Shown here one piece after another: positions 44,001 to 51,931 of a stretch of DNA of 64,000 nucleotides. Position 1 is the first letter of the stretch. Every line of letters starts with the position of its first letter. Source of the DNA: Clostridium ljungdahlii DSM 13528 (lineage in GTDB: Bacteria; Bacillota; Clostridia; Clostridiales; Clostridiaceae); contig NC_014328.1 of the NCBI RefSeq assembly GCF_000143685.1, positions 4,340,001 through 4,404,000 of the forward strand. The letters are read 5' to 3'. The position numbers were made by a program, and so were the translations under genes. A model generated the notes under the pieces. It saw nothing but the letters and a program-made list of their open reading frames with translations, had not been told where the DNA came from and did not search any database.

Positions 44001-44707
44001 TTCATAAAATCTACATATTAATTTTGTAAAATATGATTAAGTTATTACCTTAATAAGAGTTAAATTTTATAAGGTCACAGAACCTTTTAGCCATTTTTCA
44101 CACTTTTAAAAAACAAAAGAAACCATACATTCTATAAAATGAGAATGTACAGTCTCAATATTTTTGTAATTTACATACCATACTTCTCCTAATATAGTAT
44201 TGCCTTTTATATTATTTTAATTTAACTTTTTTTCAAACGATACGACTTTTTTTAAAGTTTCACAATGTGAGTTATAATTAATATTGTCATAAAATACTGG
44301 TTAAAATATATGTTTTTATATTTTGAAGCTGTCACAATTTATAAGTATCTTTGCCACAATCCTATTAATTATAAGATAAAATGCCCTATTCTGTATTTAG
44401 CAATTTCACAATATACAATTAATCAATCCTTACAGGCTTATAATTATAAGGATATCAGTATAAATACTTATGTGAATAAATAAAAATGGCAAATCAATGC
44501 CCTTAAAAATACTAAAAAAGTTATTGCGTTTAATAAGAAGATTCCAACTTAACTTTGCCTCAAATCGGGTACATATCACCATGTCAACAATCATAAAATT
44601 GTTGATATTATTTGAAGCCCATATGATTTACAATAAAATGTGACATAAATGAGCTTAGAAGTGAAGTTAGATTAATTATATTTAAGATGAAATAATCCTA
44701 CTAATAC
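44001..44707. other. 707-base intergenic region
   Basis: AT-rich sequence without a supported gene. No copy of the regulon element, no repeat copy and no RNA gene was recognised. Confidence 0.5.
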
Positions 44708-45355
44708 TTAATGGGGCGTAATTTCACTTTTTACAAAGTTACTATTTGTGCTAAATTTACTTACAGGCAGATTTAACTTATATATTAGTGATAAAATTCT
44801 TATAATAAATATAATTGCACAACAAATATATAAAGATATTATCTCTGGAAAATATCTATGGATATAATAGAAACATAAAGCCCCTGTTATTGACGCCATG
44901 GCATAAATTTCTTTTTTAAAAATGAATGGAACATTTTTAGCAAAAACATCCCTTAACATCCCTCCCCCAACTCCTGTTATCAGCCCCATAGCAATTACTA
45001 TAAAAGCACTATTTGCACCATGTACAATTGCAGTATTACAACCAACCAATGTAAAAATTCCAAGCCCTAAGGCATCTGATATTATTATTATGTTTTTAAA
45101 CTTGTTTATTTTTTCATAAAATAAAAACACTATAAGTGCAGTTACAATACTTATTATACAAGATGTGGGATCTACAAAGGCATCTGGAGGCGTTCGTCCT
45201 ATTATTATATCTCTAAATATTCCACCTCCTACAGCTGTTGTAATAGCCAAAAAAATAATACCGAATAAATCAAGCTTTTTTTCAATTCCAGTTAAAGCAC
45301 CTGAAATAGCAAAGGCAATAGTGCCTATTATTTCAAAAGAATTTATTAAAAACAT
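44708..45355 (-). CDS. TRIC/UPF0126 family membrane protein (YicG-like)
   Basis: 215 residues from the ATG at 45355, which has AGAGG seven bases upstream; a GTG two codons earlier is less likely. Seven helices in two inverted halves, each with the family glycine-rich motif: AVGGGIFRDIIIGRTPPD and GVGGGMLRDVFAKNVPFIF. Family members are monovalent cation channels or amino-acid/glycine-linked transporters. Single gene. Confidence 0.87.
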   Translation of the reverse strand: MFLINSFEIIGTIAFAISGALTGIEKKLDLFGIIFLAITTAVGGGIFRDIIIGRTPPDAFVDPTSCIISIVTALIVFLFYEKINKFKNIIIISDALGLGIFTLVGCNTAIVHGANSAFIVIAMGLITGVGGGMLRDVFAKNVPFIFKKEIYAMASITGALCFYYIHRYFPEIISLYICCAIIFIIRILSLIYKLNLPVSKFSTNSNFVKSEITPH

Positions 45356-45422
45356 CTGCACACCTCTTTTATTGTCTTATTTGTAAAAATTATATTTTAG
45401 GAATTAAAAGTTAAAAAAATCT

Positions 45423-45530
45423 ATACAAAATTGGACACTAAAATCCAATCTTGTATGGCATAAAAGGAATATAACTTATATAAAGTCTGATGATCATATA
45501 TGATGTCACCAAACTTTATATAAGTTATAT
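45423..45530. repeat. Two adjacent long hairpins
   Basis: Hairpin 1: ATACAA-A-ATTGGA / TCCAAT-C-TTGTAT (about 45423-45456). Hairpin 2: an 18-base perfect stem, ATATAACTTATATAAAGT (45469-45486) with its complement (45513-45530), whose loop contains the palindrome ATCATATATGAT. They lie in the 440-base gap between the TRIC and NhaC genes. One may be the NhaC terminator, but they are over 260 bases from its stop. Confidence 0.65.
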
Positions 45531-45794
45531 TTTTAATCTTAAATAAAACAGCTAATATCTTTTTGAATTTATCCCCCTTCTATCAAGAGGGCCTATAGAG
45601 TAATTATTAATTAGACTTGATTATAGAAGCAAAATGCAATAATTCAAGCCATATGCTAACAAACAAAATCTCTTAACAATTATTTAAAAGCACCTTAAAT
45701 TTAGGTGGCTATTCGAAAAACTTATTTTGAGATAACTGTCATATAAGAATCCGCATATACTAAAACGAATTATTTGTTACAGGCTTACTACATC

Positions 45795-47252
45795 TTAAAT
45801 TATTATATCCGGATCCGGATCACTTTTTAAACGTTCTGAAACGTCTACATATTTTTCATCAGAATAAATTTTTAGCATTTTAAAATTTGTTATTGCATAG
45901 CCTATTATAATTATAGGTGTAATGTACAAAAGTATAAGGTATGGAATGAATGCTCCCGCAGAAACTCCCAGAACTGATGCAGCAAAGACCGTATTAGAAT
46001 TCCATGGAAAAAATAATGCTCCATATGTTCCTCCAGCCTCTACATCTCTGCAACAACATAATACTTGAAGATTATATCTTTTATATATCGGAGCCATTAA
46101 AGTTCCTGTCATTACAATTGCGAAGTTCTGACTTAAAGCAATGGCGTTTCCAAGGAATCCCAATAAAAGGGTAATAAATGTTAGTCCTACAGTAGTATGT
46201 ACTCGTTTTACCATTGCCTCGGCAATCGTTTCCAGTACCTTCATATGTTGTAGCATCCCAGCAACCGCAAAGCCAAACAAGGTGATTCCTGCCAACGACC
46301 ACATGCTGTCAATTCCTCCGCGATTTAAGAGAGTTTGCATAACTTTACTTTGAGTTTCCAAACTATATCCGCTATAAAATATATTAAATGCTCTTGCAAC
46401 TGGAACCCCTTGATAAAAAATAGAAACAAAGATTGCTGAAACTGAACCTGACAATATTGCTATTAAAGCAGGTTGCTTTTTCGCCAACAAAATACCTGTT
46501 ATAACCAACGGAGTAAGTGTAATAATTCCAAGATGAAAATTTGATTGCAGCCCTGTCACAATCTCTCTTGTTGTACCTGGATCTATACTTCCCCCATACC
46601 TGAAACCAATTACTAGAAAGAAAATGACTGTAATCAGATAAGCTGGCACTTGATCGTTCAATGCAAATTTAATATATTTAAAAATATTTATTCCTGTAGT
46701 TGTAGATGCAAGAATTGTGGTATCCGCCATTGGAGATAATCTATTCCCAAAATAAGCTCCGCAAATAACTGCACCAGCAGTGATTGCAGGTGGAACATTA
46801 AGACCAGAACCAATACCCATCATTGCAACTCCAACTGTTCCCATTGTTCCATAGGCAGACCCAGTAAACATGGAGAGAGCTGAGGACAATAGCAATGTCG
46901 TAACAAGGAAAACTTTTGGATTAATTATTTTAATACCATAATAGATAACTGCGGGAGTTGTACCAGCCGCAATCCAAGTTCCTATAAGCGATCCAGCTGC
47001 CAGCAAGATAAAAATGGCAGGAATAGCTTTTTGTATAAAATTGAAAGAAGACTTAGTAAGTTCATTACTGTCATATCCAAAGAATACTCCAATTGGTATT
47101 AGGAATAACCAACAAATAAAAAACATGGATCCCATGTCACCTTGAAACACGGCCTTTTGTACAGCAATTGCTCCAGCCACTAATACGAATATTAAAACTG
47201 CCACACCAACGGACATTTCGCGTTTTTTATTCTGATTTTTTTTTCCTTCCAT
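45795..47252 (-). CDS. NhaC-family Na+/H+ antiporter-like transporter
   Basis: 485 residues from the ATG at 47252, with AAGGTGG upstream. About 11-12 membrane helices. NhaC pattern: SSALSMFTGSAYGTMGTVGV, ICGAYFGNRLSPMADTTILAS and ALSQNFAIVMTG. Members of this family also carry amino acids or organic acids in exchange for sodium. Its place after a threonine-synthase-like gene and RidA suggests uptake or exchange of the amino acid degraded there. Confidence 0.88.
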   Translation of the reverse strand: MEGKKNQNKKREMSVGVAVLIFVLVAGAIAVQKAVFQGDMGSMFFICWLFLIPIGVFFGYDSNELTKSSFNFIQKAIPAIFILLAAGSLIGTWIAAGTTPAVIYYGIKIINPKVFLVTTLLLSSALSMFTGSAYGTMGTVGVAMMGIGSGLNVPPAITAGAVICGAYFGNRLSPMADTTILASTTTGINIFKYIKFALNDQVPAYLITVIFFLVIGFRYGGSIDPGTTREIVTGLQSNFHLGIITLTPLVITGILLAKKQPALIAILSGSVSAIFVSIFYQGVPVARAFNIFYSGYSLETQSKVMQTLLNRGGIDSMWSLAGITLFGFAVAGMLQHMKVLETIAEAMVKRVHTTVGLTFITLLLGFLGNAIALSQNFAIVMTGTLMAPIYKRYNLQVLCCCRDVEAGGTYGALFFPWNSNTVFAASVLGVSAGAFIPYLILLYITPIIIIGYAITNFKMLKIYSDEKYVDVSERLKSDPDPDIII

Positions 47253-47302
47253 AAAGTTGACACCCACCTTTTATTTAATTATAAATACTACATAATATCA
47301 TT

Positions 47303-48562
47303 TTAAAGAGTTATATCATACTTTTTCTGCAAAAGTTTGCTGAACTCTTCCATGTTTGCTTCACACTCAGGTACTTCACCCACATATTTAGAAGTATTTG
47401 CCGTATCTTTTACTCCGCTTGCTGTTATCAGCATCACAACTTTATCCCCACTCTTTATTTGTCCAGATGCAAGTAACTTCTTTACACCAACCAAAGTTGT
47501 CGCAGATGCAGATTCACAGTAAAGTCCTTCCTTTTGGGCAAGCTCTAACTGAGCTGAAGAAATTTGTTCATTGTTATCCATAACAGCTGTTAATCCATTG
47601 TAATTGCGCACGGTATAAAGAGAATGATAAGTTCCATAAACAGTTGACATAGATGATGCAATACTTCCCCATCCTTTAATAGGTTTAATGATTTTAGAGT
47701 TTTCTTTAATCGCATTATGGATTGGTCCATAATCTTCTACAGCAACCATCTGTGGCATTTTTTGAATAAATCCCATGTTCATTAATTCTTCAAAACCTTT
47801 ATTTATACCAAATAATGCATCTCCATAACAAATAGGTACTACAATTTTATCTGGTAGTTCTTCCATATCAAGAAAGAGTTCATAAGCAATAATTTTGTAA
47901 CCTTCAATAGCCCAAGGATTACTACCTACGATTGGAACTGTATAATTAGTTGCAGGATACCATCCAAACTTATCAACACATTCTTTTAAGATGTTCCATC
48001 GATCTGAAGTAGTTTTTACTCCAACCACACAAGCTCCATATGCCTGCATAAAAGTATCCAACGTCTTATTAACACCTTTTACAGTTAAAATAATGCATGG
48101 CAAGCCTGCTTTTGCTGCATAAGCTGAGCCAGATGCTCCGTTATTGCCAGTAGATGCATAAATTACCCCCGGAGCCTTCTTTTCTAGTGCTTTATTAATA
48201 AGAATTACATTTAGTCTATCCTTGTGTCCCCAAGTTGGATTTCTCGTTTCATCTTTCGCATATAACTTTATATTCAATTCGTTGCTGATTGAATTTAAAT
48301 ATGTAAGAGGTGTATTCCCTTCATTTAAAGAAACTAAATTTGTACCGGCCTTAAATGGTAGAACAGGAATATATTTTTCGATTCCTTTACCAGAAAAAAT
48401 ATTATTAAATTCCTGCTTTGTTCCATTAGTTTTAGGGAGATCATAAATAGGTGTTATATTAGAAACAAAAGAGTCAGTTTTACAGAATGGGCATCCCTCA
48501 AATATTGATTCATCTTCAAAAATGTGCCCGCAATTTAAGCACTTTGATTTTCCTGTATACAT
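47303..48562 (-). CDS. Threonine-synthase-like PLP enzyme with N-terminal zinc ribbon
   Basis: 419 residues from the ATG at 48562, seven bases after AGGAGG. Zinc-ribbon cysteines C8, C11, C24, C27. Fold-type II PLP core with candidate lysine K114 (NPTWGHKDRLN), phosphate loop STGNNGASGSAYAAKAG and a ligand loop near TASGVKD. Threonine synthases normally read SFKDRG at the lysine; GHKDRL here is a clear departure. With RidA, an alanine racemase, NhaC and a sigma-54 activator as neighbours, a degradative lyase or dehydratase is more likely than threonine synthesis. The exact reaction is unknown. Confidence 0.75.
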   Translation of the reverse strand: MYTGKSKCLNCGHIFEDESIFEGCPFCKTDSFVSNITPIYDLPKTNGTKQEFNNIFSGKGIEKYIPVLPFKAGTNLVSLNEGNTPLTYLNSISNELNIKLYAKDETRNPTWGHKDRLNVILINKALEKKAPGVIYASTGNNGASGSAYAAKAGLPCIILTVKGVNKTLDTFMQAYGACVVGVKTTSDRWNILKECVDKFGWYPATNYTVPIVGSNPWAIEGYKIIAYELFLDMEELPDKIVVPICYGDALFGINKGFEELMNMGFIQKMPQMVAVEDYGPIHNAIKENSKIIKPIKGWGSIASSMSTVYGTYHSLYTVRNYNGLTAVMDNNEQISSAQLELAQKEGLYCESASATTLVGVKKLLASGQIKSGDKVVMLITASGVKDTANTSKYVGEVPECEANMEEFSKLLQKKYDITL

Positions 48563-48813
48563 AAAAATTCCTCCTAAGTATAATAATGATATAGCCACTA
48601 AGGACTATTCTTTTCTTAATAAATTTCTAAAATAAATAACGGAAGAAGGATTTCTTCCTTTAATCAGATGTTATTTGTATAATTTAATATGTCTGACGGT
48701 TCATGATAGACTCCATACTTTTCATAAAGTATAATCTTCAAGGTGAACTTCGAATGGTATTTTCCTAATATTCGAAAAGCTTTTCAAAAATTGCTGAAAA
48801 AGTCATTCACTCC

Positions 48814-49050
48814 ATGGCCTTAATCAGTATTAGTAAAAGTAACGATGGTTCTACCAAAAATTCTATACTTCGAGACTACTATCTTTTAAAATGTAAGAGC
48901 AAGCCTAAAATGGTGGCTCCTAGAGCTGTTATCCATAAAGTTTGCTATATTGTATTTGCCATTCTCTGTGATGAAAAAGCATTTGAAATCATCACCCCAG
49001 AAGAACACCAAAGGAATTATCGCAAAGCGAAATATGGCTTCGCTGCTTAG
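48814..49050 (+). pseudogene. C-terminal remnant of an IS110-family transposase
   Basis: 78 residues (MALISISKSNDGST, LRDYYLLKCKSKPKMVAPRA, HKVCYIVFAILCDEKAFE) match the end of IS110/IS1111 transposases. The N-terminal DEDD domain and any intact ends are absent. It separates ridA from the threonine-synthase-like gene and points the opposite way. Confidence 0.7.
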
Positions 49051-49180
49051 TATAATTCCATAAAAATAACTTTTTTGATAGTTAGTCAAAAGGCTTATTA
49101 AAGTTACCCTTTTTTAGGCTCATAAAAACAACAATTATTTTTTATTGACATTTGTTAGTTGGACTTGATATTTTCTATAC

Positions 49181-49555
49181 CTACTTTCTAGCAATTGCCT
49201 CTATCTCTATACGTGCTCCCTTCGGAAGTGCTGCTACTTGAACACAAGATCGTGCTGGCGATACATTTTCAAAAAATGTAGCGTATTCTTCATTCACTTC
49301 TGCAAAATCATTTAAATCTGCTACAAAAATAGTGGTTTTTACGATTTTATTTATATCACTTTGGGCTTCTTTTAAAATAGCTGAAATATTGTCCATGCAT
49401 TGTCTTGTCATATCCCTAATATTACCTTCTAATAAATTCCCCGTTGTTGGATTAATTGGAAGTTGTCCAGATACGAAAATTAAATCTCCATGGATGATCC
49501 CCTGTGAATAAGGTCCAATTGCTGCTGGTGCGTTCTTTGTTATGATATTATTCAT
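49181..49555 (-). CDS. ridA: RidA family enamine/imine deaminase
   Basis: 124 residues. Starts NIITKNAPAAIGPYSQGI, contains FVSGQLPINPTTG, DINKIVKTTIFVADLNDF and the closing motif SPARSCVQVAALPKGARIEIEAIA, with the conserved catalytic arginine (PAR). RidA hydrolyses reactive 2-aminoacrylate and related imines released by PLP dehydratases to the 2-oxoacid. A sigma-54-like promoter lies 60 bases upstream. A second, broken copy lies at 51502-51756. Confidence 0.92.
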   Translation of the reverse strand: MNNIITKNAPAAIGPYSQGIIHGDLIFVSGQLPINPTTGNLLEGNIRDMTRQCMDNISAILKEAQSDINKIVKTTIFVADLNDFAEVNEEYATFFENVSPARSCVQVAALPKGARIEIEAIARK

Positions 49556-49617
49556 GATATTCCTCCTCTTTATTTAACTATTGTTTAGTTTATGATATAT
49601 CACTCACTAAAAAAATA

Positions 49618-49635
49618 GAGCAATATCCATGCCAA
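49618..49635 (-). promoter_or_regulatory. Candidate sigma-54 promoter of ridA
   Basis: Reverse strand TTGGCATGGATATTGCTC: GG and GC are ten bases apart, one mismatch to TGGCAC-N5-TTGC. It falls in the arm of a hairpin (AATAGAGCAATATC / GATATTGCTCTATT, then T-run) that would also terminate the transcript from the activator side. An activator with sigma-54 contacts is encoded nearby. Confidence 0.6.
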
Positions 49636-49686
49636 TAGATATTGCTCTATTTTTTATGTATTTTGCAAAGTATTTTCTAAAAAAGC

Positions 49687-49696
49687 CCTTCGAAGG
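49687..49696. promoter_or_regulatory. Candidate upstream activator site (copy 1)
   Basis: Palindrome CCTTCGAAGG about 50-60 bases upstream of the sigma-54-like promoter. In the second repeat the site is a 16-base perfect palindrome (51884-51899). Confidence 0.45.
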
Positions 49697-49731
49697 TCTC
49701 AATTTAAGAACTTTAAATCTTAACTTGAGAA

Positions 49732-49977
49732 TTAGTTCGCATTTTGAGATTTTATATTATATTCTTTAAGTTTTCTATATAATGTGGCTCTACTGATACC
49801 TAATGCTTTTGCAGCATCAGTCTTTCCTTCTTTTATATGTCCATATTTGGCTAATACTTTCTCTATTTCTCTCTTTTCTAAATCTTTAATAGTCATGACT
49901 TCTTCATTTTCCAGCACATGTTCATTTGATTTATTTATCTCAGTAGCTTTTTTTGAATTTTTTATAATTTCATACAT
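49732..49977 (-). CDS. Detached Fis-type DNA-binding domain of the sigma-54 activator
   Basis: 81 residues, nearly identical to the C-terminal end of the activator at 51932-53749 (TDAAKALGISRATLYRKLKE helix-turn-helix). It arose through the direct repeat, yet it has its own ATG with AAAGGAGGT in front, though spaced only about three bases. If made, this free DNA-binding domain could compete with the full activator for its sites. Otherwise it is a gene fragment. Confidence 0.55.
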   Translation of the reverse strand: MYEIIKNSKKATEINKSNEHVLENEEVMTIKDLEKREIEKVLAKYGHIKEGKTDAAKALGISRATLYRKLKEYNIKSQNAN

Positions 49978-50093
49978 TTACCTCCTTTGTATCACGGAAT
50001 TGTTAAGGTTTTTTCTTTCCCCCTTCACAACATAACTTCCATAAGAGATGGTGTTTGATGCATTTTTTCACGGATAATTGTTAAATTTTGGAA

Positions 50094-50145
50094 AATAAAA
50101 AAAGCACACAATCAGATTGCTTCACCTGTTCATGTGCGGTTGCTT
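50094..50145 (-). terminator. Probable terminator of the alanine racemase gene
   Basis: On the reverse strand AAGCA-ACC-GCACA pairs with TGTGC-TT across a loop with a weaker inner stem, followed by TTTTTTTATTTT. The rest of the 327-base gap (49978-50304) shows nothing else. Confidence 0.55.
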
Positions 50146-50304
50146 AATTATTTCTTTAATGTGTTATAAAAACATGCTTCGTACTCATTTTACTTATTGT
50201 TATATATTGAATGTTTACCAAAATAGGATGTTTGAATTTATCTTAAACAGAAATGAGCAAAATAACTTTGTGAAAAACACATTTTGAATTACCTGCTGAT
50301 TTAA

Positions 50305-51462
50305 TTAGAAATTGTTTTTTATCTTAATCACTTTTCCATCTTTAATGTAAACCCTAGGAACTCTTCTCCCAATTAAGCACATAACTTCATTGTTGTTTGT
50401 GCCTATGAGTTTAGCTATGTCATCTGCATCGATCTTTAGCTCTCCTTGACTTCCCATGAGTATTACTTCATCTCCCAGTTTAACATCTCCTATATCTGTT
50501 AGATCCACCATGCACTGATCCATACATATATTTCCAACAACCGGTGCAAATTTCCCGTTTATTATTACTTTGGCCTTTCCTGAAAGCATCCTCGAATAAC
50601 CATCAGCATAACCCACACCTAAAGTCCCTATTATGCTTTTCCTCTCGGTTCTGAACTTCCTTCCGTAGCCAATATACTGTCCTGCCTCAAGTTCCTTGAG
50701 AAATAGTATATTTGCTTTCCAAGTCATGGCAGGCTTTATTGGAATTACTTCTCTCTTTACATCATCAGATGAGCAACCATAGATGATTGTCCCCGGTCTG
50801 ACACCATCAAGATAAGTCTCGGGTAAATTCCATATGGCAGAACTATTGGCAATATGCTTTAACTTTATGTATAATCCTTTTTCCTCCATTTTATTTATGA
50901 ACCATTGGAATTTTTCAAACTGCTTGTACGAATACTCTTTGTTAGCTTCACCCGCACTACTAAAATGTGAAAAGATACTTTCGATGAAAATATTGGGAAG
51001 CTTACTTATCATAACAGCTTCATCCACTGCCTTTTCCGTTGTCAAGAATCCTATTCTTCCCAACCCTGTATCTACTTTAAGGTGTATCCTGACAGTCTTG
51101 TTTAATGCTGCTGCAGATTCTGAAAGCGCTTTTGCGTAATCATAATCAGACACTACTGGTTCAAGTTCATATTCAAGAAGCTCTCTGAATAAATTTGGTG
51201 GTGTTATACCCAGCACATTAATCTGGCAGGTCACTCCAGCTTTTCTTAGTTCAATCCCCTCGCTCACAAGTGCAACTGCAAGCCTTGTTGCCCCATTTTC
51301 CAAGAGAACAGGCGCTACATCAATCGCACCATGCCCATATGCGTCAGCTTTTACGACACCAAATATTTCCTTGTCCTTACACACATCTCTGATACTTCTC
51401 ATATTGCTAGCTATTATACTTAGATCAACTTCCACCCATACAGGTCTATGATTAGTCAACAT
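50305..51462 (-). CDS. alr: Alanine racemase family PLP enzyme
   Basis: 385 residues. PLP lysine K38 in VVKADAYGHG, the catalytic tyrosine in GVGYADGYSR, then GNICMDQCMVDLTDI. It interconverts L- and D-alanine; related enzymes racemise serine or other amino acids. AGGGGGG precedes the ATG. The gene sits between two copies of a direct repeat, inside an amino-acid locus rather than with cell-wall genes, so it may be a catabolic racemase. No second racemase is in the window to compare. Confidence 0.9.
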   Translation of the reverse strand: MLTNHRPVWVEVDLSIIASNMRSIRDVCKDKEIFGVVKADAYGHGAIDVAPVLLENGATRLAVALVSEGIELRKAGVTCQINVLGITPPNLFRELLEYELEPVVSDYDYAKALSESAAALNKTVRIHLKVDTGLGRIGFLTTEKAVDEAVMISKLPNIFIESIFSHFSSAGEANKEYSYKQFEKFQWFINKMEEKGLYIKLKHIANSSAIWNLPETYLDGVRPGTIIYGCSSDDVKREVIPIKPAMTWKANILFLKELEAGQYIGYGRKFRTERKSIIGTLGVGYADGYSRMLSGKAKVIINGKFAPVVGNICMDQCMVDLTDIGDVKLGDEVILMGSQGELKIDADDIAKLIGTNNNEVMCLIGRRVPRVYIKDGKVIKIKNNF

Positions 51463-51501
51463 ATAAATTATACCCCCCTCATTATTGTTAAATTATATCT
51501 A

Positions 51502-51756
51502 TGCAAAATCCTTTAAATCTGCTACAAAAATAGTGGTTTTTATGATCTTATTTATATCACTTTGGGCTTATTTTAAAATAGCTGAAATATTGTCCATGCA
51601 TTGTCTTGTCATATCCCTAATATTACCTTCTAATAAATTCCCCGTTGTTGGATTAATTGGAAGTTGTCCAGATACGAAAATTAAATCTCCACAGATAATC
51701 CCCTGTGAATAAGATCTAATTGCTGCTGGTGCGTTCTTTGTTATGATATTATTCAT
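51502..51756 (-). pseudogene. Broken ridA copy
   Basis: ATG with AAGGAGG, the first 62 codons match the intact ridA, then TAA replaces GAA. The frame remains similar to codon ~85, where the direct repeat ends. The C-terminal part with the catalytic arginine is absent, so it cannot be functional. Confidence 0.88.
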
Positions 51757-51883
51757 GATATTCCTCCTTTTTATTTAACTATTGCTTAGTTTATGATATA
51801 TCATTCACTAAAAAATAGAGCAATATCTATACCAATAGATATTGCTCTATTCTTTATGCCTTTCGCAAAGTATTTTCTAAAAA

Positions 51884-51899
51884 AGACCTTCGAAGGTCT
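51884..51899. promoter_or_regulatory. Candidate upstream activator site (copy 2)
   Basis: AGACCTTCGAAGGTCT, a 16-base perfect palindrome between the activator stop and the sigma-54-like site; the copy 1 version has one mismatch. It suits a dimeric Fis-type DNA-binding domain. Confidence 0.5.
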
Positions 51900-51931
51900 C
51901 AATTTAAGAACTTTAAATCTCAACTTAAGAA

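Larger units (their letters stand above)
49301..49974. repeat. Direct repeat, copy 1 (ridA 5' part plus activator 3' part)
   Basis: About 675 bases, colinear with 51502-52174 at a constant offset of 2200-2201 bases and more than 90 percent identical by eye. It covers the ridA N-terminal half, its promoter/hairpin and the last ~80 codons of the sigma-54 activator gene. Similarity stops abruptly at both ends. Confidence 0.88.

Noticed and set aside
51818..51835. Second sigma-54 promoter in repeat copy 2
   Set aside because: GG/GC spacing is kept but the -24 block is weakened (TTGGTATAG) and the gene behind it is a broken ridA; noted only as part of the repeat.
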